This document shows, in pieces, positions 46,090-56,360 of a stretch of 64,000 bases of DNA (positions are counted from its first letter, which is position 1; every line of letters starts with the position of its first letter). The notes below the pieces were generated by a model. It ran no database searches. It had not been told where the DNA came from and saw only the letters and a list, made by a program, of their open reading frames with translations. This stretch comes from Cryptomeria japonica (lineage: Eukaryota > Streptophyta > Pinopsida > Cupressales > Cupressaceae). The stretch lies in NCBI RefSeq assembly GCF_030272615.1, contig NC_081415.1:268881425-268945424 (forward strand). The letters are read 5' to 3'. A program made the translations under genes and the position numbers.

Positions 46090-47075
46090 ATGGTAGCTTA
46101 TGTGTTTAAGAAGGAGAATCTTGGATTTGATGGAAATAATTATACTGTCTGGAAGGACTGGATGGAAGTTCATTTGAAGTGTCTTGGTGAATATTATTGG
46201 AATATTACAAAGAATGTTTACAATGTTCCTCCAAATGGACTGGTTACTGCTGATGAGATCAAGAAAGTTGAACATAATATAAGGGCTAAGGAAGTGTTGT
46301 TGAGTGCTTTGACCAATTCAGAGATGAATAATGTGACGAGACTTTAGAATGCACATGAAATATGGAAAAAGATTGAGGTCTTGTATGAAGGAGATGCACA
46401 AGTTAAAGTTGCTAAATTTTAGAGTTTGAAGGGAAAATATAAACATTAAAGATGGGAGAAGATGAGAACATAACTTCCTTTATGGATAAAGTTAATGAGC
46501 TTGTTATGAACATTAGATGTCCCAATGGAACTCTTGAGGAATATGAGATTGTTTCTAAGGTATTGAGATCCTTGCCTTCTTCTTATAAAGCTAAAGTTGA
46601 AGCTATTCATGAGATTCAGAGTGTGGCTACTGTGACAAGAGATATGTTGGCTAGTAAGCTGGGTGCATTTGAGTTTAGCGAATTTAAATAATCGCATGGT
46701 AAATCTAAGACTTAAAGCCTATGTATCCAAGAAGCAGATGTATGATCCGAGAGAGAGTTCATCTAGGGTTTCAAGATATGAAAGAGAGATGAGAAAGATG
46801 GAAGAACAAGATAAAGACTTGGATGATCTTGAAGCACTTATTGCCTAGAGATTTCCTAAGGGAGCTGGTAAGTATGATGGAAAGTTACCTCTGAAATTTT
46901 TTTCTTGTAATAAGATAGGACGTTTTTCTTCTAGATGTCCTGAAAGAATGTCTAGGTATGATAAGCATGAAAGACATGATAGATTTGATGAGCATGTTAG
47001 ATATGAGAAGCATGATAATCATGATAAGACCTACAAGCCCTATAGAAATCAGAAGGGATGCTATTATGTTGCTAA
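46090..47075 (+). pseudogene. CO3 gag
   Basis: The ATG at 46090-46092 starts MVAYVFKKENLGFDGNNYTV. TAG codons at 46345-46347 (RL*NAHEIW) and 46420-46422 (KF*SLKGKY) stand where Gln is expected, and a frameshift follows near 46440. The frame 46452-46691 has MGEDENITSFMDKVNELVMN and VSKVLRSLPSSYKAKVEAI. The knuckle near 46897 is ruined: FFSCNKIGRFSSRC has lost the first Cys and the His. A charged His/Asp-rich stretch (RYDKHERHDRFDEHVRYEKH) follows. It is non-functional. Confidence 0.85.
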
Positions 47076-48330
47076 TGAAAGTGTGACAAAAGAAGAATCA
47101 GATAATGGGAATTCAAGAGATGGGTTTGTGTTTATTTCTATCAAAGAAGATGATCTAGTGCTAGTGAATCCTACAAGTTGCGTTGTTGAGGAGAAATCTT
47201 TGGCTGCTAAGATTAAAGAGAGAGATGAATGGGTAATTGGCAGTGGATATTCACATCATATGACAGGTGATAAAAGAAATTGTGAATATGGAAAGGTATG
47301 ATGGTGGTATATTAATATTTGGAGATGATAAAGCTTGTGTGATTCATGGTAGAGGTTCTATATCTTTTGATGGTAAGAATAACACTGATGATGTCTTATA
47401 TGTTGAAGGATTAAAGCATAATATTCTGACTGTTGGAGAGATGGTTGACAAGGGATATGATTTGCAATTCAAGAATGGTAAATGCAAGATTTGTAATGCC
47501 TCTGATGTAGAGATTGCAAGAGGGACTGAAACTAAAGGTAATATCTTTTATTTGAATGTCGGTGAGAAAAGTTGTTTGATTGTTCAGATAGATGAAAGTT
47601 GGTTGTGGCATAGGAGGATGTGTCATGTTAACTTTGACTATATGGTAAGGATAAGTTCTACTCAAACTGCAATATATTTGCCTAAGATTGTGAAGCCCTC
47701 TAATCTGGTATGTAAAAAATGTCAATTGGGGAAGAAAACAAGAACATCATTTAAAAGAAAATTGTATACATCTAATGGACTGTTAGATCTTGGGCATACT
47801 AACTTGTGTGGTCCTACTAGAGTGAAAAGAATGCAGGGTGACAAGTATTTCATGTTGCTAATTCATGATTACTCTAGAATGATGTGGGTGACTTTTCTAA
47901 ATGAGAAATCAGAAGCACTGGAGAAATCAAGATATTCAAAGCAAAGGTGGAGACTAAGACAGGGTTGAAGGTGAAGTGTCTAAGATCTGACAGAGGAGGA
48001 TAATTCATGTCTAGTGAGTTTGATACATTCTGTGAGAGGAATGGAATTAGAAGACAGTTATTTTCTCATAGAACCCCTCAACAAAATGGAGTTGTTGAAA
48101 AGAAGAACAAATGTTGATTGAAGGAAATGTTGCACAAACCTTTTGGAAGGAAGTTGTTAGCACTATTGTTTACACATTAAATTGGGTGCATATAAAAGGT
48201 GATTTTGCCAAGACTCCTTATGAGCTATGATTTGGTCATGTTCCTACTATTAGATATTTCAGATTTTTTAGAAGAAAATGTTATACCAAAAGAGATGAGG
48301 ATATAGGAAAGTTTGATGCAAGATGTGATG
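47076..48330 (+). pseudogene. CO3 protease and integrase
   Basis: The protease box reads WVIGSGYSHHMTG, so both the catalytic Asp (to Gly) and the following Cys (to Tyr) are changed. After a frameshift near 47280 the frame is open to 47968: LIFGDDKACVIHGRGSI, DVLYVEGLKHNILTVGEM, WLWHRRMCHVNFDYMV and CKKCQLGKKTRTSFKR. The integrase core starts LGHTNLCGPTRVK, with Asn in place of the first catalytic Asp. LRSDRGG then meets TAA at 48001-48003 and TPQQNGVVEKKNK is visible near 48080. Both enzymes have lost catalytic residues. Confidence 0.88.
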
Positions 48331-50236
48331 AAGCAATCTTCTTGGGATATTCTACTAAGAGAAAGGCCTACCAGTGTTACAATAAGAGGTTGAAAAAGAT
48401 AGTAGAAAGTGCAAATGTAAAAGTTGATGAATGTTTTGGTAAGCAGATCAGAGCATGCAGATATGAGATTGATGAACAAGATATTATCTCTAAGCTTGCA
48501 CAAACTGAGATCCTGAAGCAGATTAATCTGGTAGAGATAGTTAATTCGGATATTGTTGTTGTCAGTGACCTAAGAATCAGAATAATACAAAGACTCTGAG
48601 GTATGTAAAATTGAATCACTCTGAGAATAATATTATTGGTGATAAGAACAAGGGTGTGATGACTAGGAGAAGACTTGTTGCTGAAGAGATATGTATAATT
48701 TCTAATATTGAGCCTAAAGATGTTGTTGAAGCATGTAAGGATGAGAATTGGATAAAAGATATGGAGTTGAATTAGATTGAAAATAATAACACTTGGGAGC
48801 TTGTTCCAAGACCTAAAGACAAAATTGTGATTGGCACTAAATGGGTGTTCCAAAATAAACTAAATGAAGTCGATGAAGTGGTAAGAAAAAAACCAAGATT
48901 GGTATGTAAGGGATGCTCTTAGATGGAAGGTATTGATTATGAAGAAAAATTTTCTCCTATAGATAGAATTGAAGATGTTAGATTATTGCTAGCTTATGCT
49001 GCTTACGAGAATTTCAAAGTTTATCAGATGGATGTCAACTCAACCTTTTTTAATGGTTATCTTAAGGAGGAAGTCTACATTGAGCAACCGGGAGGATTTT
49101 CTTTATCAGATAAAGGAGACACGGTATGTAGATTGAAGAAAACACTGTATGGACTGAAGCAAGCCCCTTTAGCTTGGTATGCAATATTAGATAAGTATTT
49201 GATGAAGTTGGGATTTTATAAAGGTACTGCTGACAGTAACTTATACTTTAAGGTTGAGAATGATAACATTTTGATTGTTGAAGTATTTGTGGATGACATT
49301 ATTTTTGGAGATGATTATTTAAGTATGAAGTTTGTTGTTGATATGCAAAAGTAATTTGAGATGTCTATGATAGGTGAGATGAAATTATTCTTAGGATTGT
49401 AGATAACTTGGACCCCTAAAGGTATTTTCATTTCTCAATCTAAATATGTGAAGGAATTGTTGAAGAAATTTGGGTTAGCTAATTCTAAACTTGTTGGAAC
49501 TCCTATTGTGACTGGATGCAAGTTATCTAAGAATGATGAATCTAAGAAAGTGAATCAAACCCTATATAGATCTATGGTTGGTGGACGGTTGTACCTGACT
49601 CAGGCTGGACCAGATATTATGCATGTTATGTGTCTTTGTGCCAGATTTCAAGCTAATCCTAAAGAGACTCATGTTACAGTTGTTAAAAGAATTTTCAAAT
49701 ACTTGAAGGGAACTACAGACTATGGGTTGTGGTATCCGAAGAATGATGATTTTATGTTATGTGCTTATACTAATGTTGATTTGGAAGGTGATGTAGATGA
49801 CGGGAAGAGCACTACCATTGGAGCTTTCTTTTTAGGAAAGAAGTTGGTGTCATGGGCGAGCAAGAAACAAGATGTTATATCTCTATCTACTGCTGAAGTT
49901 GAATACATTGTTGTTGCTACAAATTGTACTTAGGTAGTTTGGATGAAACAGATATTGAAAGATATTAGACTTGTGTATGATGAGCCTATTGTTATTTACT
50001 GTGACAATTCAAGTGCTATTAATATTTCCAAGAATTCAGTACTGCATTCTAAAACTAAGCATATATTAATTAAGTATCATTTCTTCAGGGAGAAAGTTAG
50101 TGATGAAGAAGTAAAACTAGAGTATGTATCTAAAAAAAATCAGATTGCACATATTTTCACTAAGCCTTTGCCTATAGAAACATTTGTGTATTTGAGAGAT
50201 AAATTAGGGGTCTTTTTCCCTCCTAAGGAGAACTAG
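48331..50236 (+). pseudogene. CO3 reverse transcriptase and RNase H
   Basis: The reverse transcriptase begins near 48690 (ISNIEPKDVVEACKDENWIK) with TAG at 48773-48775 (EL*IENNNTW) and 48920-48922 (GCS*MEGIDY). It is then open to 49354: [52 protein letters not shown] and the catalytic VEVFVDDIIFGDD. After stops at 49352-49354 and 49400-49402 come KELLKKFGLANSKLVGTPIV and RNase H (AYTNVDLEGDVDDGKSTTIG, SLSTAEVEYIVVATNCT, TAG 49931-49933, DNSSAINISKNSVLHSKTKH), ending IFTKPLPIETFVYLRDKLG at 50236. Most stops replace Gln. Confidence 0.9.
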
Positions 50237-50556
50237 GGGCATTGAGATGCATCAATCCGGTGGACTTCACAGTCTTATCTCTTTATCCAAGTTGATGAGT
50301 TGATGCTTCTACTCAGCTGGAGTAGTCAGTGAGTTTTTCAAGGGTGTGAGTATGTTGTTTGGGAGTGAGAAGCTTGATCAATTTATATCTTTGTCATTAT
50401 TGTCAAAGAGGGGGAGAAGCATTAGAAAAACTATATTATTTTTGGAGCTTTGTGTGCATGATCTTAATGATCTTAGGGAAGCCTGTTGGATTTTGCAGAT
50501 GTTGATTTATTCCTTTATATTGATTGTTTTTCACATTTATATGTTGTCATCAATGC

Positions 50557-50569
50557 CAAAGGGGGAGAT
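50557..50569 (+). promoter_or_regulatory. CO3 polypurine tract
   Basis: CAAAGGGGGAGAT directly precedes the 3' LTR. A second purine run, GTCAAAGAGGGGGAGAAG, lies at about 50402-50419. Confidence 0.85.
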
Positions 50570-51910
50570 TGTTGGACATTGTTGTTGCTATGATATGTTG
50601 TTGTCATTGATGTCAACATATTCTTGTGTCTTGGTATTGTAGAGAATTGTTTTGGTGATTGCAGTGATTTGATCTGGTTGGTTTATATGTTTGGAATACT
50701 TGAATACTTCATTTATTATTGGTTTTAGTGATCTGGAAGTTTACTTGATCATATCATTTGATCTGGTTTGAGATTTGGTCTTTCTATTTAGTGGCTGGCA
50801 GAGTCTGGTTTTTTATCAGGTGAGCTCTGGTATGATCATATCTTGTGTTGCGGATTTGGGAGAATGTTTTGGATGTTTGTGTGTATCTTCATTTCAAATG
50901 GTTCATGATTTGGTGATCTAAAAGCTATCTTTCTTATCTAAGTTGTTGTTGTTAAGTGTTCTTGAACATTACCGTGTTGATCAATGGAGATTTGCATAAG
51001 TGGTGTTGGTGCAACTATTATGGATGATTCTAACATGCTTCTTGGTGTTTCCTAATCATGTCCTATTTGTCTTGGTGGTCCACATTGTTTATTGTGTGAG
51101 TTCTTGATGATCTTCATCATCCAGTGATATTCTTCATGTTATGCAGTATTTTGGTGGTGTAACATGTTGCGGTTGATCTTAGCAAGATTCTTGGTGGTGG
51201 TGCATGTTTGAGAAGTTGATTTAGGTCTATATTATGTCGTCTATGGAATTGTATTGGTCCGGTGATTGATTTATATATTGTGTGGTGTAATTTTGTAATT
51301 AGGTGCTATGGGTTTGGCCAACCTTGTAGTCAAGGTTGATGATCTGTATAAATGGGTGTAATATTCATGTAATTTGGTGTCGTAGGTATCCAATCTACAT
51401 TAGCAGAGAGTAGTTGATGTGCAAACAAGTGAATTCATCTTTCAGTGTGGTGTGTTGAGCAAAGATTGGTGAAGGGCAGACATTTGAGCTTAACCAGAAC
51501 TGTCATTAGGAATTAGCAGATGTTATTTTTGCAGTTCATTCTTTATGGATTGTAGTCTGAATCTTTTTGTAAGGTAGTGAACCTTCCCTAAGGGTTTGAT
51601 CCTTCTGGGTCATTGTAATTTGAGCAGTGAGCTCTTAGTAGTGTGCCTAAATGCATGTGCATTCCCCATTGTAATATTTACATATACTACTGCAAAGTAT
51701 CATCTCATTGTGGGTAGCTTCCCATCATGGTTTTTCCCTTAATCGGTTTTCCATCTCAAAAATATTAGTGTTTTGTGTGTTGTTGTTATTGTTGTTATCT
51801 TTCTTTTTGCGGCAATCGATCGGATCTGAGATTATGTTTAACTGATTTAATTTGGTGAAAACTAATTCCCCCCCCCCCCCTCTCAGTTTTCCTTCTTGAT
51901 GTTGCCAACA
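50570..51910 (+). repeat. CO3 3' LTR
   Basis: It is homologous to 44690-46033 along its whole length, starts TGTTGGACATTG and ends GTTGCCAACA, with a long C-tract at about 51868-51880. Confidence 0.92.
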
Positions 51911-52610
51911 GTATTTCACTTACCTGATCTTGTGGTTCAGCAAGATTTTAGGAATTTTCACCATTCTCTTTGATACTTACTTTCCTTTTTCATACTTCGT
52001 TGAATCGGGGGGGGGGGTCATTGTGTTCCTAGATCTCCAATTATCAGCCTAATCAACTTTAGGTATTTGTGTTTACCTAAACCACCCACTCCTACCTTTC
52101 TTGAATCTATGCCTTTAGAGATGCTCTGCAACACTTTTCATGGGAGGTAGATCCTTCCTCTTGAAATTATGTTGTTTATTCATCATATGCCTAGTCCATG
52201 GAGGTCTCGATCTCTTATTCGACCATTGCTTATGCTCTATGTTTTGACCTCTGCCCATCAGTACATCCACGTGTTTTTGGTTTTGATAATAGGGATGACA
52301 TTTCTTGATCCATCTACCCCCCTCAAAAATTTATTGGGTTTTATGCATTGTTTGATGCATCTGGTTCAAATCAACTTGAGTTTTACCATTAAGTGATGCT
52401 GAAAATTACAGCCTCTCCGAATTTGAGACCCTCCACTTTTCCTTTGTGGCTTGATCTCGAATGGCCTTCATAGTAAATGCCTTGTCAGCTTCTCAAGCCC
52501 AAATGCCAACTCCTTTGCACGTCTCTCTACACCCACTGCCATGCTCCACGCTGCTTCTATGATTCTGCACCTGGTGCAAATTTGAATTTTTGGCAGTTTG
52601 TGCCATCTCA
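51911..52610 (-). pseudogene. LINE-1 5' region and ORF1 N-terminal part
   Basis: This is the most upstream piece of LINE-1. A polar, basic frame from an ATG at about 52258 on the minus strand (MGRGQNIEHKQWSNKRSRPP, then WTRHMMNKQHNFKRKDLPP) resembles an ORF1 N-terminus but is broken by stops and shifts before the CO3 junction. It includes a run of ten G (52007-52016). Between 52610 and about 52260 lies what I take for the 5' UTR, containing other ATGs (for example MAVGVERRAKELAFGLEKL near 52540). The true start is therefore uncertain. Confidence 0.6.
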
Positions 52611-52623
52611 TATATACCAACAA
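52611..52623. repeat. Target-site duplication, right copy, LINE-1
   Basis: TATATACCAACAA, 12 of 13 identical to 11349-11361. It marks the 5' end of LINE-1. Confidence 0.75.
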
Positions 52624-53849
52624 CTTTTTTTAAATTATACTTTTTGAATAAATTTTGAACATGGAAAAATTTACCAAACCAAACTCTAATATGTTTTGAA
52701 ATCTACCTATACCTATCACAAAAATCACTCCTTATGATAAAAAATATTTACTAATTATTTGTTGCATTTTTTTAAAACCACCAAGACAAAATGGGAATTG
52801 CTCATTCTTCCCATAGAAACTTTTCTTTCTTTGAGTAGTTATTTTTAACAAGCTTGGAAGAGACAAACAATAATGTGAGCCTTTTACCCGTATTCTTGCT
52901 TCAATTCTTCCACTTCCATGTGTTGGGAGCTTGGTGTTTTTTACTCTTTTTCAAACTCTAGAGTGAATCTGCCATTTTAAATTTAGAAAAACTTAAAATG
53001 TTATTATTAAACAATAAATATTTTAAAATATGAAATTGCCGCTAAAATAGTAAATATTTTAAAACTTGAAAGTGCAGTTGAAATTTTTTTTAAATAGTAA
53101 ATATTTATTATTCTTCACCAGATTGCACGCATATTTTTATATTTGAATTGTAAACAAACCTGCTTTGTTGCAAGTGGGGTTACCCTATGTAGGTTGTATA
53201 TCATACATCGATGAAATTAAAAAACTAAGTTTGACCAATTAATCCTAATTAGGCAATTGTAAAATCTATTTTCCTTTGCAATTATGTGCCAACAAGTTGA
53301 AATGGCAACAAAGAGAACGTCTCATACTAATATATAATTTTCACTTGTAATTTAATCATTTGCCAATGATTGTCATTTAATATTTCTCTATTTTATGTGA
53401 ACTGCCTACTTAGTTGCTTAGCTTAAGGAACTAGTAGGGTGCAACCGAGATATGTTCTATATAGAGACTATATATTTTGTTCTACTTTATTTAGGTTATC
53501 TTCATCAAACTTTAAAATTAATATATGCTCGTCGAGCAATATAAGAGAGTATGATCGGGTGGCTGCAGAGTGAACTGCTCATTGTATTCAAGGGAAGAAA
53601 AGTGGGTCTACCTGCTATTGTTTCTCCTTCTAGAATCTCTCAGCACAACAAACACCACCTTGGGCATCATTTTGGTTTGCCCGCAAAATTTTTTCATAGG
53701 CGGTGAATTTGACCAAAACAACAACTGTTTCTAAAATTTTCCAATGTGAGAACTGTTCAGAAAAATATTCACGGCATAAGACATGAGATGAAAATGGTGG
53801 AAGTTTTAACGTATAAAAGCCTATCGTCTATTAACATATCAATTTTGAA
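52624..53849. other. AT-rich spacer
   Basis: I see no protein-like frame and no LTR partner. Confidence 0.5.
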
Positions 53850-54270
53850 TCTTAATCAGTGATCATGATCAACTTGTCATATCAATTGGACATTATTGTA
53901 ACCCTAATTGATGTCAATTAGGGTTTTATCCTAAATCTTTGTCATTTGCAATATCAATCATCCTTTTGTCAACTATCAATTTGGATCATTTTGGATCATT
54001 CCCAATCTTCAATTATCATTTTTTTTATCAATTTCGATTAATTTGTCATCAATATTTGTCAATCTTTATCAAATCAATCTTTATAAAATCAACCTTTTGT
54101 CAATTTTGATCAATTTGTCATCGGTCTCAATCAGTCATCAATCCTTGTCAATTTGAATTGATTTATCATTGATCCTCTATCAATTATCAAATCAAGTTCC
54201 TTTATCATTTTTGACCAATTTGTCATTGGTCTTTGTCATTATCAATTCAGTCGGTATCAAGTTCTTGTCA
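53850..54270. repeat. Degenerate simple repeat, TCAATTTGTCAT-like
   Basis: About 400 bp are built from imperfect repeats of words such as CAATTTGTCAT, ATCAATCTTTGTC and TTGATCAATTTGTCATCG with no fixed period. It looks like an old minisatellite. Confidence 0.6.
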
Positions 54271-54433
54271 ATGCAAGGAAGTTAAGTAGCGGAACAACTT
54301 CCTACACTAACCTTGAGAGGAGGGTAATGCAAAAATTTGTAATAACCCACTCTACATAACCTAATAATTTTTTACTACTTTTTTATTTATATTCATTTAT
54401 TTAATCATTTATGTTTGATTCAATCACATACTC

Positions 54434-54593
54434 TGGGCATCTATCCAATTGGATTAGGCATTCATCCATTCGGGATGAGCATATAACCATACGGGTTAGG
54501 CATCTGTCCATATGGGATATGAGGTTTCATCTATCCAATACGGGATAGGCATCTACCCAAATGGGGTAGGCATCTATCCAACTTGGTATAGGA
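54434..54593. repeat. Minisatellite, ~22-28-bp unit x ~7
   Basis: Seven diverged units follow the pattern GGCATCTATCCAANNGGGATA (start words at about 54436, 54459, 54479, 54499, 54527, 54549 and 54570). The units alternate CCAA/CCAT and GGGAT/GGGGT variants. Confidence 0.75.
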
Positions 54594-55685
54594 GGTGCTC
54601 TGGTCAGAGACTTAGACTCATCGAGACCAACTGGGTTCCTTAGTCACTCACTAAGATCTACACTCCTCTAATAGGAGTGCACTGAGGTCGGCGTCCTTAG
54701 GAGAAAATAAAAATAACATAATGCAATCTTGAATTTTGCCTCGGAATTTGGCCTAAAGGCTTGGGAAGTCAAGTGAATCCATACAGGATTCCTTCTGAGT
54801 ATGCGTTAAATCTCTTTTTCCTTATTTCTCTTAACTTTCAATTAGGAGACTTCGCAAACCATCTTCTTGCCTTAACCAAAATCCTAGACCCCATCCCTAA
54901 ATGCCTAAGTACTAGGGACAACTTTGTCCCTAGACTGCCTACATACCAGTTTTGGCACGGGATCAAGGCGTAAAGTATGTAGTTCTATTTTCTAATCTAT
55001 GGTTTAATGTACACTATTTTGGTGGGTACGCAACCCTTTCTAGGGTCGATGTCCCAAATAGTTTCTCTGCAGTTGCTACCCATGATGGTAGCTTTAAGCA
55101 AAGGCTCAAGGTGGCCTATTGCTTATGGCCTACAACAACTAAGTCCTAATTCCTATCATAAGCGTCACCCTTGACCCAATTATCAATCGTCAACAATCTT
55201 CAAGATTAAGCCAAGTTTTTAAAAGCATTTCACTCAACCAACCCTAAAGGGATTTTCTAAGGTTTAACTAAGCAGATGTAAATTCATTTAAAGATTATCT
55301 TATTAGATTATAGATCCAAGGGGGATTACCTGCCCCTTGGATTTAAACTTCCATGTGACCCTTATTACTCCTTGATGATTTATAGGGATGATGCCACAGA
55401 TGTCATTGATGCAGCTTTATTAGGTGTTAAGTGCATTAGTTCAACACGATGACATTACCCGTAAGTGTGACCCAGAGGCACCGTAAATACTGAACGCTGC
55501 TAGGTTTTTATTTCCATCACCTCTTGTTTAGTTATCTAACTAATAATCTAATTTTGAATTCATGAATCTTATATAAAGCAATATACTAATACAATCATGA
55601 AAATGAAACTATAATATACAAGGAATTTTTTTGCTTGAAAACTTGTAAAATTATAACTTATGAAAAAGATTGAAAAACTTCTTGG
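54594..55685. other. Spacer, possible old repeat, no gene supported
   Basis: Base composition is more balanced than the surroundings (54600-55520), and short open frames occur near 54761-55149, but none resembles a protein I know. It may be the remains of an LTR together with the minisatellite upstream. Confidence 0.35.
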
Positions 55686-56250
55686 AAGGTACTAAATTGC
55701 TTAAAGAAAATCCAATGCCTAGGTAGAAGGACCTTAGAAATGAATTAAAACACTTACTTGATTGAAGGAAAAACTTAATATTAATAAACTTGAAAGTAAC
55801 CGCATTATTGATGACCATCTAATTCTTCCACTTGAAGCAACATAAATTCCATCTTTAATTATTTCCCACAAATGATAACCTTACTTTAAATATGAATCTT
55901 AATACTTGAAAGGCACTAATTTGCTTAAAGAAAATTAAACTATCTAATAATAATACTTTTAAAATAAATTTAATATTCACTTGTTTGAAGGAAAAAGAAA
56001 AGAACTATTAACGATAAGCTTTAATAACCACAATATTTTAATCACTAATTGTTAGAAAATAAGATTAGAAGAGAGTCTAATACTTGCTAATCAACTAACA
56101 TAAAATAGAGACCCTGAGCAATTAAAATCAATCTTCTTCTAGTTGCTTTACAACCAGTGTCAATTCCTTTGCAATATTATAAGAGATAACTAACTAATTT
56201 CTTCCACTTGAAGTAACGTTTTACACTTAGGTATTTTCTACAAAAATAAT
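55686..56250. repeat. Degenerate tandem duplication
   Basis: Several words recur in order: AAGGTACTAAATTGCTTAAAG (55686) with AAGGCACTAATTTGCTTAAAG (55910), TTCTTCCACTTGAAGCAAC (about 55823) with TTCTTCCACTTGAAGTAAC (about 56199), and AAATGATAACCTTA (about 55870) with AAATAATAACCTTA (about 56240). It is an old duplication with indels. Confidence 0.6.
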
Positions 56251-56355
56251 AACCTTATAATTTTCAATTTCTTTACTTCCATTTAATTCTCTAGTGGTCA
56301 TAGGATAGATTTCTTAAAACTCATATTAAGGTGGGAATCCAATTATAACTTCATC

Positions 56356-56360
56356 ATCAA
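56356..56360. repeat. Target-site duplication, left copy, solo LTR
   Basis: ATCAA, identical to 57590-57594. Confidence 0.85.

Larger units (their letters stand above)
44690..51910 (+). mobile_element. CO3: Ty1/copia retrotransposon
   Basis: This 7.2-kb plus-strand element has LTRs 44690-46033 and 50570-51910, an exact initiator tRNA-Met-type PBS and the copia domain order. It is the most decayed of the copia elements and belongs to a different family from CO1, CO2 and CO4. It lies in LINE-1 ORF1. Flanks are GATGT (44685-44689) and GTATT (51911-51915), so no target duplication is visible. Confidence 0.9.
11362..52610 (-). mobile_element. LINE-1: L1-type LINE split into five pieces by four LTR elements
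   Basis: This is one minus-strand LINE whose own sequence is 52610-51911, 44689-43218, 36015-35584, 27786-27193 and 16067-11362, about 7.9 kb in all. The order 5' to 3' is 5' region, ORF1 (DUF4283 and zinc knuckle), ORF2 (endonuclease, reverse transcriptase, zinc-binding domain, RNase H), an extra 3' ORF, and poly-A at 11362-11370. Continuity is shown by protein frames that resume across insertions: WNIRGFNA to PDK over CO2, NLGGI to QRPNSVQ over CO1, and WRKKSRE to IWLKEGDKN over GY1. A 13-bp target duplication encloses the whole. It probably inserted nearly full length. All frames now carry stops. Confidence 0.85.

Noticed and set aside
48377-48853. 158-codon open frame on the minus strand inside CO3
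   Set aside because: It is antisense to the CO3 integrase/RT linker, with AT-driven Ile/Leu/Ser composition and no motif.
52007-52016. Run of ten G as a regulatory or quadruplex element
   Set aside because: A single homopolymer in a decayed LINE, most likely replication slippage or sequencing uncertainty.
51968-52390. Possible host exon right of CO3
   Set aside because: The piece lies inside the 13-bp LINE-1 duplication and is basic like an ORF1 N-terminus; splice sites were not convincing.
54761-55149. Two short open frames in the spacer
   Set aside because: They overlap in different frames, have no recognisable motif, and sit in repeat-like DNA.
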